From contig CAWIHB010000007.1 of NCBI GenBank assembly GCA_963835775.1, positions 248,001-312,000 on the forward strand: a stretch of 64,000 nt of DNA, given 5' to 3'. Positions 44,730 through 53,207 of this stretch are shown here, one piece after another. The notes beneath the pieces were generated by a model. The model was not told the DNA's origin and searched no databases. It was given only the letters and a program-made list of their open reading frames with translations. Within the stretch, counting starts at the first letter, position 1; every line of letters begins with the position of its first letter. The stretch comes from Palsa-504 sp963835775 (GTDB lineage Bacteria > Actinomycetota > Actinomycetes > Streptosporangiales > Streptosporangiaceae). The translations under genes were made by a program, and so were the position numbers.

Positions 44730-45401
44730 ATGACCGAGCCCATTGCCGTGCTGATCGCCGACGACCAGCAGATGGTCAGGCGCGGGTTCCGGGCCATCCT
44801 GGAAGCCGAGCCGGACATCCGGGTGGTGGCCGAGGCGGGCGACGGCCGGGAGGCGATCGAGCAGGTTCGCAGGCACGCCCCGGCCGTGGCCCTGCTCGAC
44901 ATCCGGATGCCGGTCCTGGACGGGCTGCGGGCGGCCCGGGAGGTCATCGCGCTCAGCCCTGACACCCGGGTGCTCATCCTCACCACCTTCGACGCCGACG
45001 AGTACGTCTACGAGGCGCTGCGCGCCGGGGCCAGCGGCTTCCTGCTCAAGGACGCCCCGGCCGACCAGCTGATCACCGCGGTGCGCAGCCTGGCGGCCGG
45101 CGACGCCCTCATCGACCCGGTCATCACCCGGCGGCTGATCTCCCGGTTCGCGCTGGCCGCGCGCGGGCCCGCGGGCCTGCCCGACGAGCTGCGCCAGCTC
45201 ACCGCGCGGGAGCTCGAGGTGCTCAGGCTGGTGGCGCGGGGGCTGTCCAACCTGGAGATCGCCAGGGAACTCGTGGTCGAGGAGAACACGGTCAAGACCC
45301 ACGTCAGCCGGATCCTGATGAAGCTGGGCCTGCGGGACCGGGTGCAGGCCGTGGTGCTGGCTTACGAGCTGGGTTTCGTCACCCCGGAAGCGCGCGGCTG
45401 A
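44730..45401 (+). CDS. NarL/LuxR family response regulator
   Basis: A 223-residue regulator: receiver domain with D11, D12, phospho-acceptor D57 (LLDIRMP), T/S in LTTF and K in FLLKDAP, then the LuxR HTH (LTARELEVLRLVARGLSNLEIARELVVEENTVKTHVSRILMKLGLRDRVQAV region). It is divergent from the sensor kinase remnant, its expected partner, so it may now be an orphan or take signals from another kinase. ATG 44730. Confidence 0.94.
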   Translation: MTEPIAVLIADDQQMVRRGFRAILEAEPDIRVVAEAGDGREAIEQVRRHAPAVALLDIRMPVLDGLRAAREVIALSPDTRVLILTTFDADEYVYEALRAGASGFLLKDAPADQLITAVRSLAAGDALIDPVITRRLISRFALAARGPAGLPDELRQLTARELEVLRLVARGLSNLEIARELVVEENTVKTHVSRILMKLGLRDRVQAVVLAYELGFVTPEARG

Positions 45402-45405
45402 GCGG

Positions 45406-45690
45406 TCAGCCGAAGGTGAACGACACCACCAGGGCGATCAGGGCCACCACGACGATCGCGGCGGACATCAGCCTGAACCGCTCCTGACTGCTGCGGGTCA
45501 TCCGGCCCAGGTACCAGACCACCGGGGTCAGGGCCAGGATGACCAGGCCGGGGGGCACCTCATGCCTGAGGACTACGCCGCCGACGGCGGCGAAGGAGAT
45601 GGCCGTCCTGATCCAGGCCAGCGCGGTGCGCTCGCGGGCCAGGCCGGGATCGCGCTCGCCGGGTTCGCCGGGGTCAGGACCGGTCGTCAT
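45406..45690 (-). CDS. DUF202 membrane protein
   Basis: A 94-residue protein: DPGLARERTALAWIRTAISFAAVGGVVL is the DUF202 opening (R-E-R-T-x-L-A-W-x-R-T), followed by three transmembrane helices. Role unknown. It follows the larger DUF202 gene (stop 45700) by nine bases in one operon; tandem DUF202 genes are common in actinomycetes. Confidence 0.86.
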   Translation of the reverse strand: MTTGPDPGEPGERDPGLARERTALAWIRTAISFAAVGGVVLRHEVPPGLVILALTPVVWYLGRMTRSSQERFRLMSAAIVVVALIALVVSFTFG

Positions 45691-45699
45691 GGCAGCGCG

Positions 45700-46128
45700 T
45701 CATCGGAGCGCCGAGACCAGGACCACGACGGCGGAGACGACCGCCATCGCGAACACGACCACGGCCATCAGCTTGGGCATGACGGATCTGGGCAGCGGCT
45801 GGCCGTGCCGCATGGCCCGCTGGCTCCTGGTCCACTCGGTGTAGGCGGTCACGGCCACCACCGCGCCGAACACGATCAGCGGCACGCCGAGGATGTGGCG
45901 GCCCCAGGGCACGCCGGGGAACGGCGGCAGCAGCTGCACCACGCCCAGCCCGGCCACCACCAGGGCCAGCGCGGTCCGGCTCCAGGCCAGGAAGGTGCGT
46001 TCGTTGGCGAAGGTGAACCGGGGGTCGGGCTCGGTGCCGTCGTCGTCCGCTGTCTGGTCATGGGAAGCTGCCTGGTCATGGGAAGCTGCCTGATCACGGG
46101 AAGCTGCCTGGTCACGGGAATCGGCCAC
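45700..46128 (-). CDS. DUF202 (YidH-like) membrane protein
   Basis: A 142-residue protein: hydrophilic N-terminus made of about four in-frame DQAASH/DQAASR repeats, then RFTFANERTFLAWSRTALALVVAGLGVVQLL (DUF202 motif) and three membrane helices. GTG 46128 is set by AGAGGT seven bases before it. It is translated with the shorter DUF202 protein downstream. Confidence 0.87.
   Translation of the reverse strand: MADSRDQAASRDQAASHDQAASHDQTADDDGTEPDPRFTFANERTFLAWSRTALALVVAGLGVVQLLPPFPGVPWGRHILGVPLIVFGAVVAVTAYTEWTRSQRAMRHGQPLPRSVMPKLMAVVVFAMAVVSAVVVLVSALR
46062..46125 (-). repeat. 18-bp in-frame repeat at the N-terminus of the DUF202 protein
   Basis: Plus-strand unit GTCATGGGAAGCTGCCTG with TCACGGGAAGCTGCCTG variants, about 3.5 copies, encoding DQAAS-H/R. 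Confidence 0.85.
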
Positions 46129-46245
46129 CCCGCACCTCTTTCGCTCGATCCGGGCCGTCCACGGCACCGGAGCAGATCCCGCAGCAGAAATCTTCGCAAA
46201 ATGCGTGGGCCCCGTCACCAGGGGCTTTGGTCAGGGGGCCCGGGC

Positions 46246-46270
46246 GGATAGCCACGGCCCGTTCGGCGTC
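46246..46270 (+). repeat. Dispersed motif copy 5
   Basis: GGATAGCCACGGCCCGTTCG then GCGTC, next to the mug stop codon; the A tract is missing. Confidence 0.5.
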
Positions 46271-46279
46271 ATGATCTTA

Positions 46280-46879
46280 TTAGGCGTCGCGGTCGGCGGC
46301 GGTCCGTACGGCGGCAAAGGCCGCGGCGATCGCGGCCAGCGAGAAGTGCGCGTTCAGGCCACTGGGATTGGGGACCACCCAGACCCGCGCGGCGCCCAGC
46401 GGGTCCGGCTGCGGGCCGGTCATGGCCTTCGGCTGGCCGAAGGCAGTGCGGTAGGCGGTGACGCCGGCGATGGCCAGGATGCGCGGCCGGTGGCTGGCGA
46501 CCAGGGCGGCCAGGTGCTCGCGGCCGGCCCGGAGTTCGGCGGCGGTCAGCTCGGCGGCCTGTGCGGTGGCGCGGGGCACGAGGTTGGTGATGCCGAGCCC
46601 GAAGCCGGGCAGCAGGTCCTGCTCGCTGGGGTGGAGCTGGCGCGGGGTGAAGCCGGACAGGTGCAGGGCGGGCCAGAACCGGTTGCCCGGCCGGGCGAAG
46701 TGCCAGCCCGTGGCGGCGGAGTACAGGCCCGGGTTGATGCCGCAGAACAGCACCCGGAAGTCCGCGCCCGGCTCGGGCAGCACGTCGGGGAGGGTGCGAT
46801 CCCGGGCCGCCTGCAGGTCCAGGCCGCCCGGGCGCCGTGGTTTACCGGCACCGGCGGCCGGATCGGCGATGTCGGTCAT
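46280..46879 (-). CDS. mug: G/U mismatch-specific DNA glycosylase Mug
   Basis: A 199-residue uracil-DNA glycosylase superfamily protein: active-site GINPGLYSAATGWHFA (47-62), the NRFWP segment that follows, and the late VPNPSGLNAHF that replaces the usual HPS motif. It removes uracil or thymine opposite guanine, or damaged bases, in repair. ATG 46879. A dispersed CCGTTCGGC motif lies just past its stop. Confidence 0.94.
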   Translation of the reverse strand: MTDIADPAAGAGKPRRPGGLDLQAARDRTLPDVLPEPGADFRVLFCGINPGLYSAATGWHFARPGNRFWPALHLSGFTPRQLHPSEQDLLPGFGLGITNLVPRATAQAAELTAAELRAGREHLAALVASHRPRILAIAGVTAYRTAFGQPKAMTGPQPDPLGAARVWVVPNPSGLNAHFSLAAIAAAFAAVRTAADRDA

Positions 46880-46947
46880 GGCGGCAGGCTAGCCGTCTCA
46901 CCGGTTCTGCTGTCTGCGCAGGGCGGAATCAGCGGCTCGGGGCGGGA

Positions 46948-48243
46948 TCAGCAGAGCAGGACGCGCTCGGTGCCGAAGTCCGCGACCAGCTCCAGGCGGC
47001 CGCCCAGCGCCGCCACGTAGGAAGCCAGGGTGCGGACCTCGGTCGCGCCGGGCTCGGCGCGCTCGATGGCCGACACCCGTTCCTGCCTGACCCCCATCCG
47101 CTGGGCTAGTTCGGCCTGGGTGAGGCCGAGCCGGGTGCGCTGCTCGGCCAGGGTGCGGGCCCGGCTGCTGGCCACCAGGGCGGCCGCAGCGGCCGCGAGC
47201 TGGGCGGCCTGGCCGGGAAAGAACTCCTGCAGGAAGGACCCCAGGTCGTCGTAGCCGCGCTCGGCCGCCTCGGGCGCCTGGCCGGCCCGCACCGCGCGCA
47301 AGGCCTCGGCGGCCAGCGTGACGGCTTCGCAGTACTGGGACCGGATCGCTTCGTGTCCCTCCAGCACGGCGATCAGCAGGGCGGTTCCGGCCGGCTCGAC
47401 GGCGAACAGGATGCGGATGTCGCTGTCGCCCGGCGCACCGGGCCGCAGCTTGCTGAGGCCTTCCGGCCAGGGCTGACGGCCCAGTTCGCGCTCGATCTCG
47501 TCGGCTACAGCGCGGAGCCTGGCGGCGGCCTCGCCTGCGTCCGCCGGGCTCGGGGCGGCGTCCGGCTGGCCCGCGGCGTCCGGCTGGCCCGCGGCGTCCG
47601 GCTGGCCCGCGGCGTCCGGCTGGCCCGCGGCGTCCGGCTGGCCCGCGACGTCCGGCTGGCCCGCGACGTCCGGCTGGCCCGCGGCGGCGATGGCCTCCTC
47701 GACCAGCAGCTCGGCGCGGGCCGCGGTGTGGGTCGCCTTCAGGACCTCCCGGCGGACCCGGAAGGCATCGGTGCGCTGCTGCAGCTGCTCGAGCTGCGCA
47801 CGCAGGCGGCGCTCGGCCCCGGTCAGCTGGGGCAGCAGCCGGCGGAGTTCGGCGGCGTCGCGCTCCGCCGCGGCCAGCTGGTCCGCGAGCGTGGCGGCCT
47901 CCTCCGGCCGGTCCGCCGCCAGCGCCGCGCGCCGCTGATCCGCCAGGCGGGCCGGGGACGGCTCCAGCTCGGCGAGCTGGTTCCGGGCGTCGTGCACCAG
48001 CGAGGCCACGCCCGCGGCCCGCCTGCGCGCCACCTGCAGCTGCTCCAGCCTGACCTGGTAAGAGCGGTCGAGGGCCTCGGCCGGCTCCCCGGGCAGCCGC
48101 GGATCGGCGACCGCGGTGACCAGCGGGGCGTCGAGGCTGGCGCCCGCGCTCATCAGCGCGGCCAGCGCCTCCCCGGCCAGCAGGGCAGCGGGCGGGTCGC
48201 CGCGGCCGAGGTCAGCCAGCCAGTCGTGAATCTCGGCCGACAT
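46948..48243 (-). CDS. XRE-family HTH protein with long coiled-coil region
   Basis: A 431-residue protein. Residues about 60-200 are a charged, heptad-rich coil (RLADQRRAALAADRPEEAATLADQL, ERDAAELRRLLPQLTGAERRL). A repeat AGQPDA/V, seven copies, covers about 187-228. A middle part (DSDIRILFAVEPAGTALLIAVLEGHEAI) resembles toxin-type RelE/HigB fragments (phage-derived Gp49-like), and the C-terminal XRE HTH is LGLTQAELAQRMGVRQERVSAIERAE. This order, RelE-like part then HTH, recalls fused HigB-HigA systems. The start ATG 48243 lies inside the broken end of the divergent recombinase. Confidence 0.7.
   Translation of the reverse strand: MSAEIHDWLADLGRGDPPAALLAGEALAALMSAGASLDAPLVTAVADPRLPGEPAEALDRSYQVRLEQLQVARRRAAGVASLVHDARNQLAELEPSPARLADQRRAALAADRPEEAATLADQLAAAERDAAELRRLLPQLTGAERRLRAQLEQLQQRTDAFRVRREVLKATHTAARAELLVEEAIAAAGQPDVAGQPDVAGQPDAAGQPDAAGQPDAAGQPDAAGQPDAAPSPADAGEAAARLRAVADEIERELGRQPWPEGLSKLRPGAPGDSDIRILFAVEPAGTALLIAVLEGHEAIRSQYCEAVTLAAEALRAVRAGQAPEAAERGYDDLGSFLQEFFPGQAAQLAAAAAALVASSRARTLAEQRTRLGLTQAELAQRMGVRQERVSAIERAEPGATEVRTLASYVAALGGRLELVADFGTERVLLC
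47557..47682 (-). repeat. 18-bp in-frame tandem repeat, 7 copies
   Basis: Plus-strand unit GGCGTCCGGCTGGCCCGC (GACGTCC in two copies), encoding AGQPDA or AGQPDV in the linker of the XRE protein. Confidence 0.95.
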
Positions 48244-49618
48244 CCGGAGCAAGGAACAAAAGAGCACGTCAGGCCAGGTACTGGTCTGCAAAGACGTGCT
48301 GGCCGAGCGCGGCCTGCCCGAAGGCGTGACGCACGTCGATGACGGCAAGTCCGCTTGGAACCCGGAGGTTACCCGGCCGGGGTGGGACGCGCTGATGGCG
48401 CGGCTGGAATCCGGCGCAGCCGGCGGCGTAATCGTGTTCGACCTAGAGCGGTTCAGCCGCCAGCCCCACGAGGGCGAGCGGCTGATCGAGGCCGCTGAGC
48501 GCGGCCTGCTGGTGCTCGACTCGGACAACGAATACGACCTGACCAGCCCGGGGGGCAAGAAAAACTTCCGGGACGCGATGAGCGCCGCCGCCTACTACGG
48601 CGACATGCTCAGCAAGCGCGTGCGGCGCGGCAAGCGGCTCAAGGCCCTGTCGGGCGAGCCCAACGGGCGGGTGACCAGGGATCGCGGCCCGTTCGGCTTC
48701 CTGCCCGATGGCACCACCCCGCACCCGGACGAGTCCGTGATCCTGCGGGAGATCACCGGCCGGTTCCTGTCCGGCGAGACCCAGGATGGCATCATCAGCG
48801 ACCTGAACGCCCGGGGCGTGCTGACCGCGATCGGCGGCCAGTGGACCAGGCGGAGCCTGCACGACGTGCTGGTGCGCCCGCTCAACGCCGGGCTGGTGGT
48901 GCACCTCGGCGCGGTGGTTGCCACCCTGCCGGGCAAGCCCGTCATCTCCCGGGACGACCATGACCTGGTGGTGGCCACCTACGCGGCCCGGCGGCCCGGC
49001 CGCCCGCCGTCCGGGGCGTACCTGTGCTCGGGGCTGGCGTCATGCGGGCTGTGCGGCAAGCCGCTGGCCGGCCGTCCGCGCTCCCACCTCAAACCGTACG
49101 ACGACGGCGGGGTGCGCCGGGAGTACTGGTGCTCCCGCACCGCATACAGCGGCTGCGGGCACGTCAGCGTCGATCAGCGCACCCTGGACTTGCACGCCAG
49201 GGAGCTCGCCATCGCGGTGCTGTCCGACGCCGAGCGGGCGCATACCGTCGAGATCGCCGCCGCGCAGGCCGAGGCCGAGGCCGGCGCGCTGGACGAGCAG
49301 ATCGGCAAGGGCGAGGAGCTGGGCCGGAAGCTGGCCGACCGGCTCGGGCGCGGCGAGCTGGACCTGGACCGCTACGACGCTGCGGTAGCGGCGCTGGACA
49401 AGCGGCTGGCTGGGCTGCGCGCCCGGCGCAAGGCACTGGGGACCGGCCCGGCCCGGGTTCCCGCGGACAGCGAGGCCGCCTGGCGGGCGCGGTGGGCGAA
49501 GGGCACCCCGGAAGACCGGCGGCGCTGGCTCGGGATCGCGCTGGGCGGCAGCCGCCTGGTGGTCGGCCCGGCCAGGGACCGGCGCTCCGGCGTGGCCGCG
49601 CGGGTGACCGTGTCGTGA
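48230..49618 (+). pseudogene. Serine recombinase, N-terminal tip lost
   Basis: A large-serine-recombinase/resolvase-like protein. Present: GQVLVCKDVLAERG, DGKSAWNPEVTRPGWDAL, GVIVFDLERFSRQP, the recombinase domain (FGFLPDG, SLHDVLVRPLNAGLVV), the zinc ribbon (CSGLASCGLCGKPL, YWCSRTAYSGCGHVS) and a C-terminal coil. An in-frame TGA at 48227-48229 lies one codon before ISADIRSKEQ, where the catalytic Ser (codon 48233-48235) should be preceded by a short strand. The only starts in frame (CTG 48281, GTG 48296) omit that Ser. So strand exchange is probably lost, although a 440-residue product could still be made from GTG 48296. Confidence 0.75.
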
Positions 49619-49933
49619 CTACGGCTCGGGCAGGGCGTCAGCGCGCCGGGCCTCCAGGGCCGACTGCCTGACCTGCCAGGGCGTCATCGGCGGGATTCTG
49701 GTGGCTTCCCGGCGTGCCCATTCCTGCGCCGCCTGGAGATCCCCGTGGTAGGGCCGGGGGGCCTTGTCGTTGGAGTTCAGCCAGGCCAGGCTCCACCGGC
49801 TGGTGGCGCGGCCCGGCTGGTCCTGTTCCAGCAGCGTCACCTGCGCTCCGGCGGCGGCCAGCCGGGCCGCCACGGACGCGCCGAGCACGCCCGCGCCGAT
49901 GACCGCGCAGCGCCGGGGCGGAATGCGGGACAC
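49619..49933 (-). pseudogene. N-terminal fragment of an FAD-dependent oxidoreductase
   Basis: About 104 residues from GTG 49933. CAVIGAGVLGASVAARLAAAGAQVTLLEQD is a complete GxGxxG nucleotide-binding unit, and RATSRWSLAWLNSNDKAPRPYHGDL resembles D-amino-acid-oxidase/glycine-oxidase-type enzymes, which are normally 370-400 residues. The frame ends at 49619, one base past the stop of the recombinase, so the rest of the gene has been replaced. It is a remnant cut at the edge of the recombinase segment. Confidence 0.8.
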
Positions 49934-50016
49934 GCCTGACTGTACCCCGCAGGCCGGGCCTGGACCGGTGGGCCCGGACCGGTGGGCTTGACGCACGGCA
50001 ATCCAGGAAGGTATTT

Positions 50017-50032
50017 ATCTAGGAGACTAGAT
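50017..50032 (+). promoter_or_regulatory. Operator-like inverted repeat over the gntR ribosome-binding site
   Basis: ATCTAG-GAGA-CTAGAT is a perfect 6-bp inverted repeat that contains the Shine-Dalgarno sequence AGGAG and the first two bases of the start codon. It is a likely autoregulatory GntR site. Confidence 0.6.
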
Positions 50033-50438
50033 GAATCGAGGAATGGTGATCGAGTTCCACCTCAACGCGCGCTCGGGCCTGTCGCCGTACCAGCAGATCG
50101 TCCAGCAGGTTCGGCACGCGCTCCGGCTGGGCCTGCTGCACGAGGGCGACCAGCTGCCGACGGTCAAGGACGCGGTGGAGCGGCTGGCCATCAATCCGAA
50201 CACGGTGCTCAAGGCGTACAAGGAGCTCGAGCACGCGGGGCTGGTGGCGGCACGGCCGGGGATCGGGACCTTCGTGACCAAGACGCTGAGCGACGTCTCA
50301 CTGACCGCGCACGGCCCGCTGCGCCAGGACCTGAGGCGCTGGCTGGCCAGGGCCCGCCAGGCCGGCCTGGACGACGAGAGCATCGAGGCGCTGTTCCAGG
50401 ACACGTTTCGGTCCTCAGCCGGCCAGGACGTAGCGTGA
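50031..50438 (+). CDS. GntR family (YtrA-type) transcriptional repressor
   Basis: A 135-residue regulator. The winged HTH is complete (SPYQQIVQQVRHALRLGLLHEGDQLPTVKDAVERLAINPNTVLKAYKELEHAGLVAARPGIGTFV region), and the C-terminal part is short and helical, as in the YtrA subfamily, which controls ABC transporters encoded downstream. ATG 50031 has AGGAG five bases before. Its stop overlaps the ATPase gene start (GTGA), so gntR-ATPase-permease form one coupled operon. Confidence 0.93.
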   Translation: MNRGMVIEFHLNARSGLSPYQQIVQQVRHALRLGLLHEGDQLPTVKDAVERLAINPNTVLKAYKELEHAGLVAARPGIGTFVTKTLSDVSLTAHGPLRQDLRRWLARARQAGLDDESIEALFQDTFRSSAGQDVA

Positions 50439-51340
50439 CCGCCGCGCTGGCCGCCTTGGCCGCCGACGGGCTCGGCAAGCGGTACGGCCGGCGGTGGGCG
50501 CTGTCGGACTGCACCCTGCAGGTCCCGCCCGGCCGGGTGGTCGGGCTGGTCGGGCCGAACGGCGCGGGCAAGACCACGCTGCTGCACCTGGCCGTCGGCC
50601 TGCTGCGGCCGACGGCGGGCACGATCGAGGTCCTCGGCCTGCCGCCGGCAGACCACGCGGGGCAGATCGGGCGGGTCGGATTCGTGGCCCAGCAGACCCC
50701 GGTCTACTCCCGGCTGTCGGTCGCCGACCACCTGCGGCTGGGCGGGTGGCTCAACCCGCACTGGGACGACGAGGCGGCCCGGCGCCGCATCGGCCGGCTC
50801 GGCCTCGACCCGCACCAGCGCGCCGGGCGGCTGTCCGGTGGCGAGCGGGCCCAGCTCGCGCTGACCCTGGCCATCGCGAAGCGGCCCGAGCTGCTCATCC
50901 TGGATGAGCCGGTGGCCAGCCTGGATCCGCTGGCCCGCCGGGAGTTCCTGCAGCTGCTGATGTCCACCGTGGCCGAGGCCGAGGTCAGCATCGTGCTGTC
51001 CTCCCACCTGGTGGCCGACCTGGAGCGGGTCTGCGATTACCTCGTGGTGCTGGCCGCCGCACGGGTGCAGGTGGCCGGGGATGTGGACGATCTGCTGGCC
51101 GCGCACCGCCGGCTCACCGGGCCGCGCCGCGACGCGGCGGCGCTGCCCGCGGGCTACGAGGTCATCGAGGAGAGCCATACCGACGTGCAGAGCAGCTTCA
51201 TCGTGCGCGGCCCGGGCCCGGTGTACGACCCGGCCTGGACCGTCGAGGAACTGAGCCTGGAGGACGTGGTGCTGGCTTACATGAGCCGGGCGCGGCACGG
51301 TGCCGGCCTGGGCTGGCGCGGATTGAGCGTGCTGCGATGA
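50435..51340 (+). CDS. ABC transporter ATP-binding protein
   Basis: A 301-residue ATPase: Walker A GPNGAGKTTLL (about 40-50), Q-loop FVAQQTP, signature RLSGGERAQLALTLAIAK, Walker B LLILDEPVASLDP and the H-loop SSHL. A C-terminal extension of about 90 residues follows, as in YtrB/CcmA-like subunits. GTG 50435 overlaps the gntR stop; the stop overlaps the permease ATG. Likely function is export or antibiotic/stress resistance, as with other YtrA-controlled systems. Confidence 0.93.
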   Translation: MTAALAALAADGLGKRYGRRWALSDCTLQVPPGRVVGLVGPNGAGKTTLLHLAVGLLRPTAGTIEVLGLPPADHAGQIGRVGFVAQQTPVYSRLSVADHLRLGGWLNPHWDDEAARRRIGRLGLDPHQRAGRLSGGERAQLALTLAIAKRPELLILDEPVASLDPLARREFLQLLMSTVAEAEVSIVLSSHLVADLERVCDYLVVLAAARVQVAGDVDDLLAAHRRLTGPRRDAAALPAGYEVIEESHTDVQSSFIVRGPGPVYDPAWTVEELSLEDVVLAYMSRARHGAGLGWRGLSVLR

Positions 51341-52404
51341 TCGCGCTGTCCTGGCGGCAGTTCCGGGCGCAGGCGGCGGTGGCGTTCGGGCTGCTGGCGG
51401 TGATCGCGGTGGCGCTGGCCAGCACCGGCCCGGCTCTGGTGCACCTTTACCACACCAGCGTGGTGCCCTGCCAGGCCCAGGGCGACTGCCTGCTGGCCAC
51501 CAGCGCGTTCATCGGCCGCGACAAGCTGCTGCAGGACCTGGGCCCGGTCTTGACCGTGGTGCCCGGGCTGATCGGCTTGTTCTGGGGGGCGCCGCTGGCG
51601 GCCCGGGAGCTGGAGACCGGCACCTACCAGCTGGCCTGGACCCAGGGCGTGACCCGCAAGCGCTGGCTGGCGGTCAAGCTCGCCGTAGTCGGCCTGGCCA
51701 GCGTGGCCGTGGCCGGGCTGCTCAGCCTGATGCTGACCTGGTGGTCCAGTCCGATCGACCGGGTGAACGCGGATCCGTTCACGCTGTTCGACCAGCGCGG
51801 CATCGTCCCGCTCGGGTACGCCGCGTTCGCCTTCGCCCTCGGCGTCACCGCCGGGCTGCTGCTGCACCGGACGGTGCCCGCCATGGCCGCCACCCTGGCC
51901 ATCTTCGTCGGAGTCCGGCTATCCGTCAGGAACTGGATCCGGCCGTACCTGCTGGCTCCGCTGCGCACGGTCTCGGGCCTCCAGGCCGGGAACGCGCTTT
52001 CCGGCCCCGCCCCGCCCCGCCCAGGGGACTGGGTCGTGTCCGACCAGGTGATCAACGCGGCGGGCCGGGTGATCGGGCAGGACGGCGCGATCAGCTACGG
52101 CGGCGGGAGATACGGCCTCTTGTTCGGGCCGGCCGGTAACGGCGGCCGGACGCTCGAGGGGGTGGGGGTGTGTCCCAATCAGTTTCCCGCTCGGGCCGGG
52201 GGTGGCCCCGGAGGGTCCCCCAGCCCGGCGTTCCAGCAGGCCGCGCAGGAGTGCGTGACCCGGCTCGGGGTCAGGAACGTGCTGACCTATCAGCCCACGT
52301 ATCGCTACTGGCCGCTGCAGTGGTACGAGACGGGCATCTTCGTCGGCCTGGCCCTGATCCTGGCCGGGTTCTGCTTCTTTTGGCTGCGGCGACGTTACGC
52401 CTGA
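51337..52404 (+). CDS. ABC-2-like transporter permease
   Basis: A 355-residue membrane protein with about six segments (for example AQAAVAFGLLAVIAVALAST, LTVVPGLIGLFWGAPLAARELETGTYQLAWTQ region, VVGLASVAVAGLLSLMLTWW, GYAAFAFALGVTAGLLLH, and a C-terminal FVGLALILAGFCFFWL). The ARELETGTYQLAWTQ motif is typical of actinobacterial ABC-2 permeases. A long extracellular loop (about 210-330) precedes the last helix. Partner of the preceding ATPase. Confidence 0.9.
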   Translation: MIALSWRQFRAQAAVAFGLLAVIAVALASTGPALVHLYHTSVVPCQAQGDCLLATSAFIGRDKLLQDLGPVLTVVPGLIGLFWGAPLAARELETGTYQLAWTQGVTRKRWLAVKLAVVGLASVAVAGLLSLMLTWWSSPIDRVNADPFTLFDQRGIVPLGYAAFAFALGVTAGLLLHRTVPAMAATLAIFVGVRLSVRNWIRPYLLAPLRTVSGLQAGNALSGPAPPRPGDWVVSDQVINAAGRVIGQDGAISYGGGRYGLLFGPAGNGGRTLEGVGVCPNQFPARAGGGPGGSPSPAFQQAAQECVTRLGVRNVLTYQPTYRYWPLQWYETGIFVGLALILAGFCFFWLRRRYA

Positions 52405-52633
52405 GGCGTTTGGTCCGGGGGGGGGTACCTCGGGTCCCGGGTCATCCCAGCCAGTCCAGTCTGGACAGGCATCGTTTCTGTCGGCAATTACCGGATGCGG
52501 CTTGCCGCCTGGCCACAAATGCGCCCGCGGGCATGTATGTCAAACTCGCCGGGGCAGTGTTGCCTGGGTCCCGCAGTTTCCCGCGGGACCCCAGCGGTTA
52601 GCGCAGTGATATCTGCTGGTATTTCGGCCAGAA

Positions 52634-53122
52634 TTACGGGGACCCCATTGGGACTCCGCATCCCTGGCAGAACCTGTCTCCCGCGATGAAGCGGGTGCCG
52701 CACTTGACGCAGAAGTTCGAAGCCCGCCCTGGAACCGGTGCCGGTTCCTGTGCCGGTGCCGGTGCCGGTGCCGGTGCCTGTGCCGGTGCCTGTGCCGGTG
52801 CCTGTGCCGGTGCCGGTGCCGGTGCCTGTGCCGTCGGCCCTTGGTGCACCTGCTGTAGCGACGTCTGCCAGCCCAGGATGGAGCTCTTGTGCTTGAGAGC
52901 GAGCAGCAACACGGCGGCAACCAGGCAGATCAGCGCCAGCCAGCCGGAAGCCGTGTGCAGGAAGCTCTGGCGTTCTATGCACTCGCCGCCCGAGCTGAGT
53001 ATTGCGACGGTGTCGCTGCATGACGGGAGGTTGGAGGTCGACGCCAGATACGTGATCGCGAATATCGCCGAGGCGATAATTGCCTTGGTAAAGGTCGGTG
53101 TCTTGCTGAATCTAATTTTCAT
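52634..53122 (-). CDS. Membrane protein with C-terminal zinc ribbon
   Basis: A 162-residue protein: two hydrophobic segments (about 11-27 and 54-76) around a Cys-bearing loop (CSDTVAILSSGGECIE), a linker of Ala-Pro/Gln repeats (about 95-130), then the zinc ribbon FCVKCGTRFIAGDRFCQGCGVPM (C-x2-C...C-x2-C). Such small zinc-ribbon membrane proteins are common and unassigned. ATG 53122 has no good ribosome site. The codon use is more AT-rich than its neighbours near the N-terminus. The 229 bases before its 3' end (52405-52633) show no gene. Confidence 0.75.
   Translation of the reverse strand: MKIRFSKTPTFTKAIIASAIFAITYLASTSNLPSCSDTVAILSSGGECIERQSFLHTASGWLALICLVAAVLLLALKHKSSILGWQTSLQQVHQGPTAQAPAPAPAQAPAQAPAQAPAPAPAPAQEPAPVPGRASNFCVKCGTRFIAGDRFCQGCGVPMGSP
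52738..52832 (-). repeat. 6-bp-based repeat in the zinc-ribbon protein linker
   Basis: Plus-strand CCGGTG/CCTGTG hexamers, about 16 units, encoding an Ala-Pro/Ala-Gln linker. Confidence 0.9.
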
Positions 53123-53207
53123 AAGCCGAACATAAGGTCCGGCCCGCGCCGGACGGCAGAGGCCGAGTGACCTACTACACGCGCACCGCGTGTGGGCCAG
53201 GCCCACA

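Noticed and set aside
48296..49618. Intact recombinase starting at GTG 48296
   Set aside because: This start leaves out the catalytic serine region that the family requires, so the gene is listed as broken.
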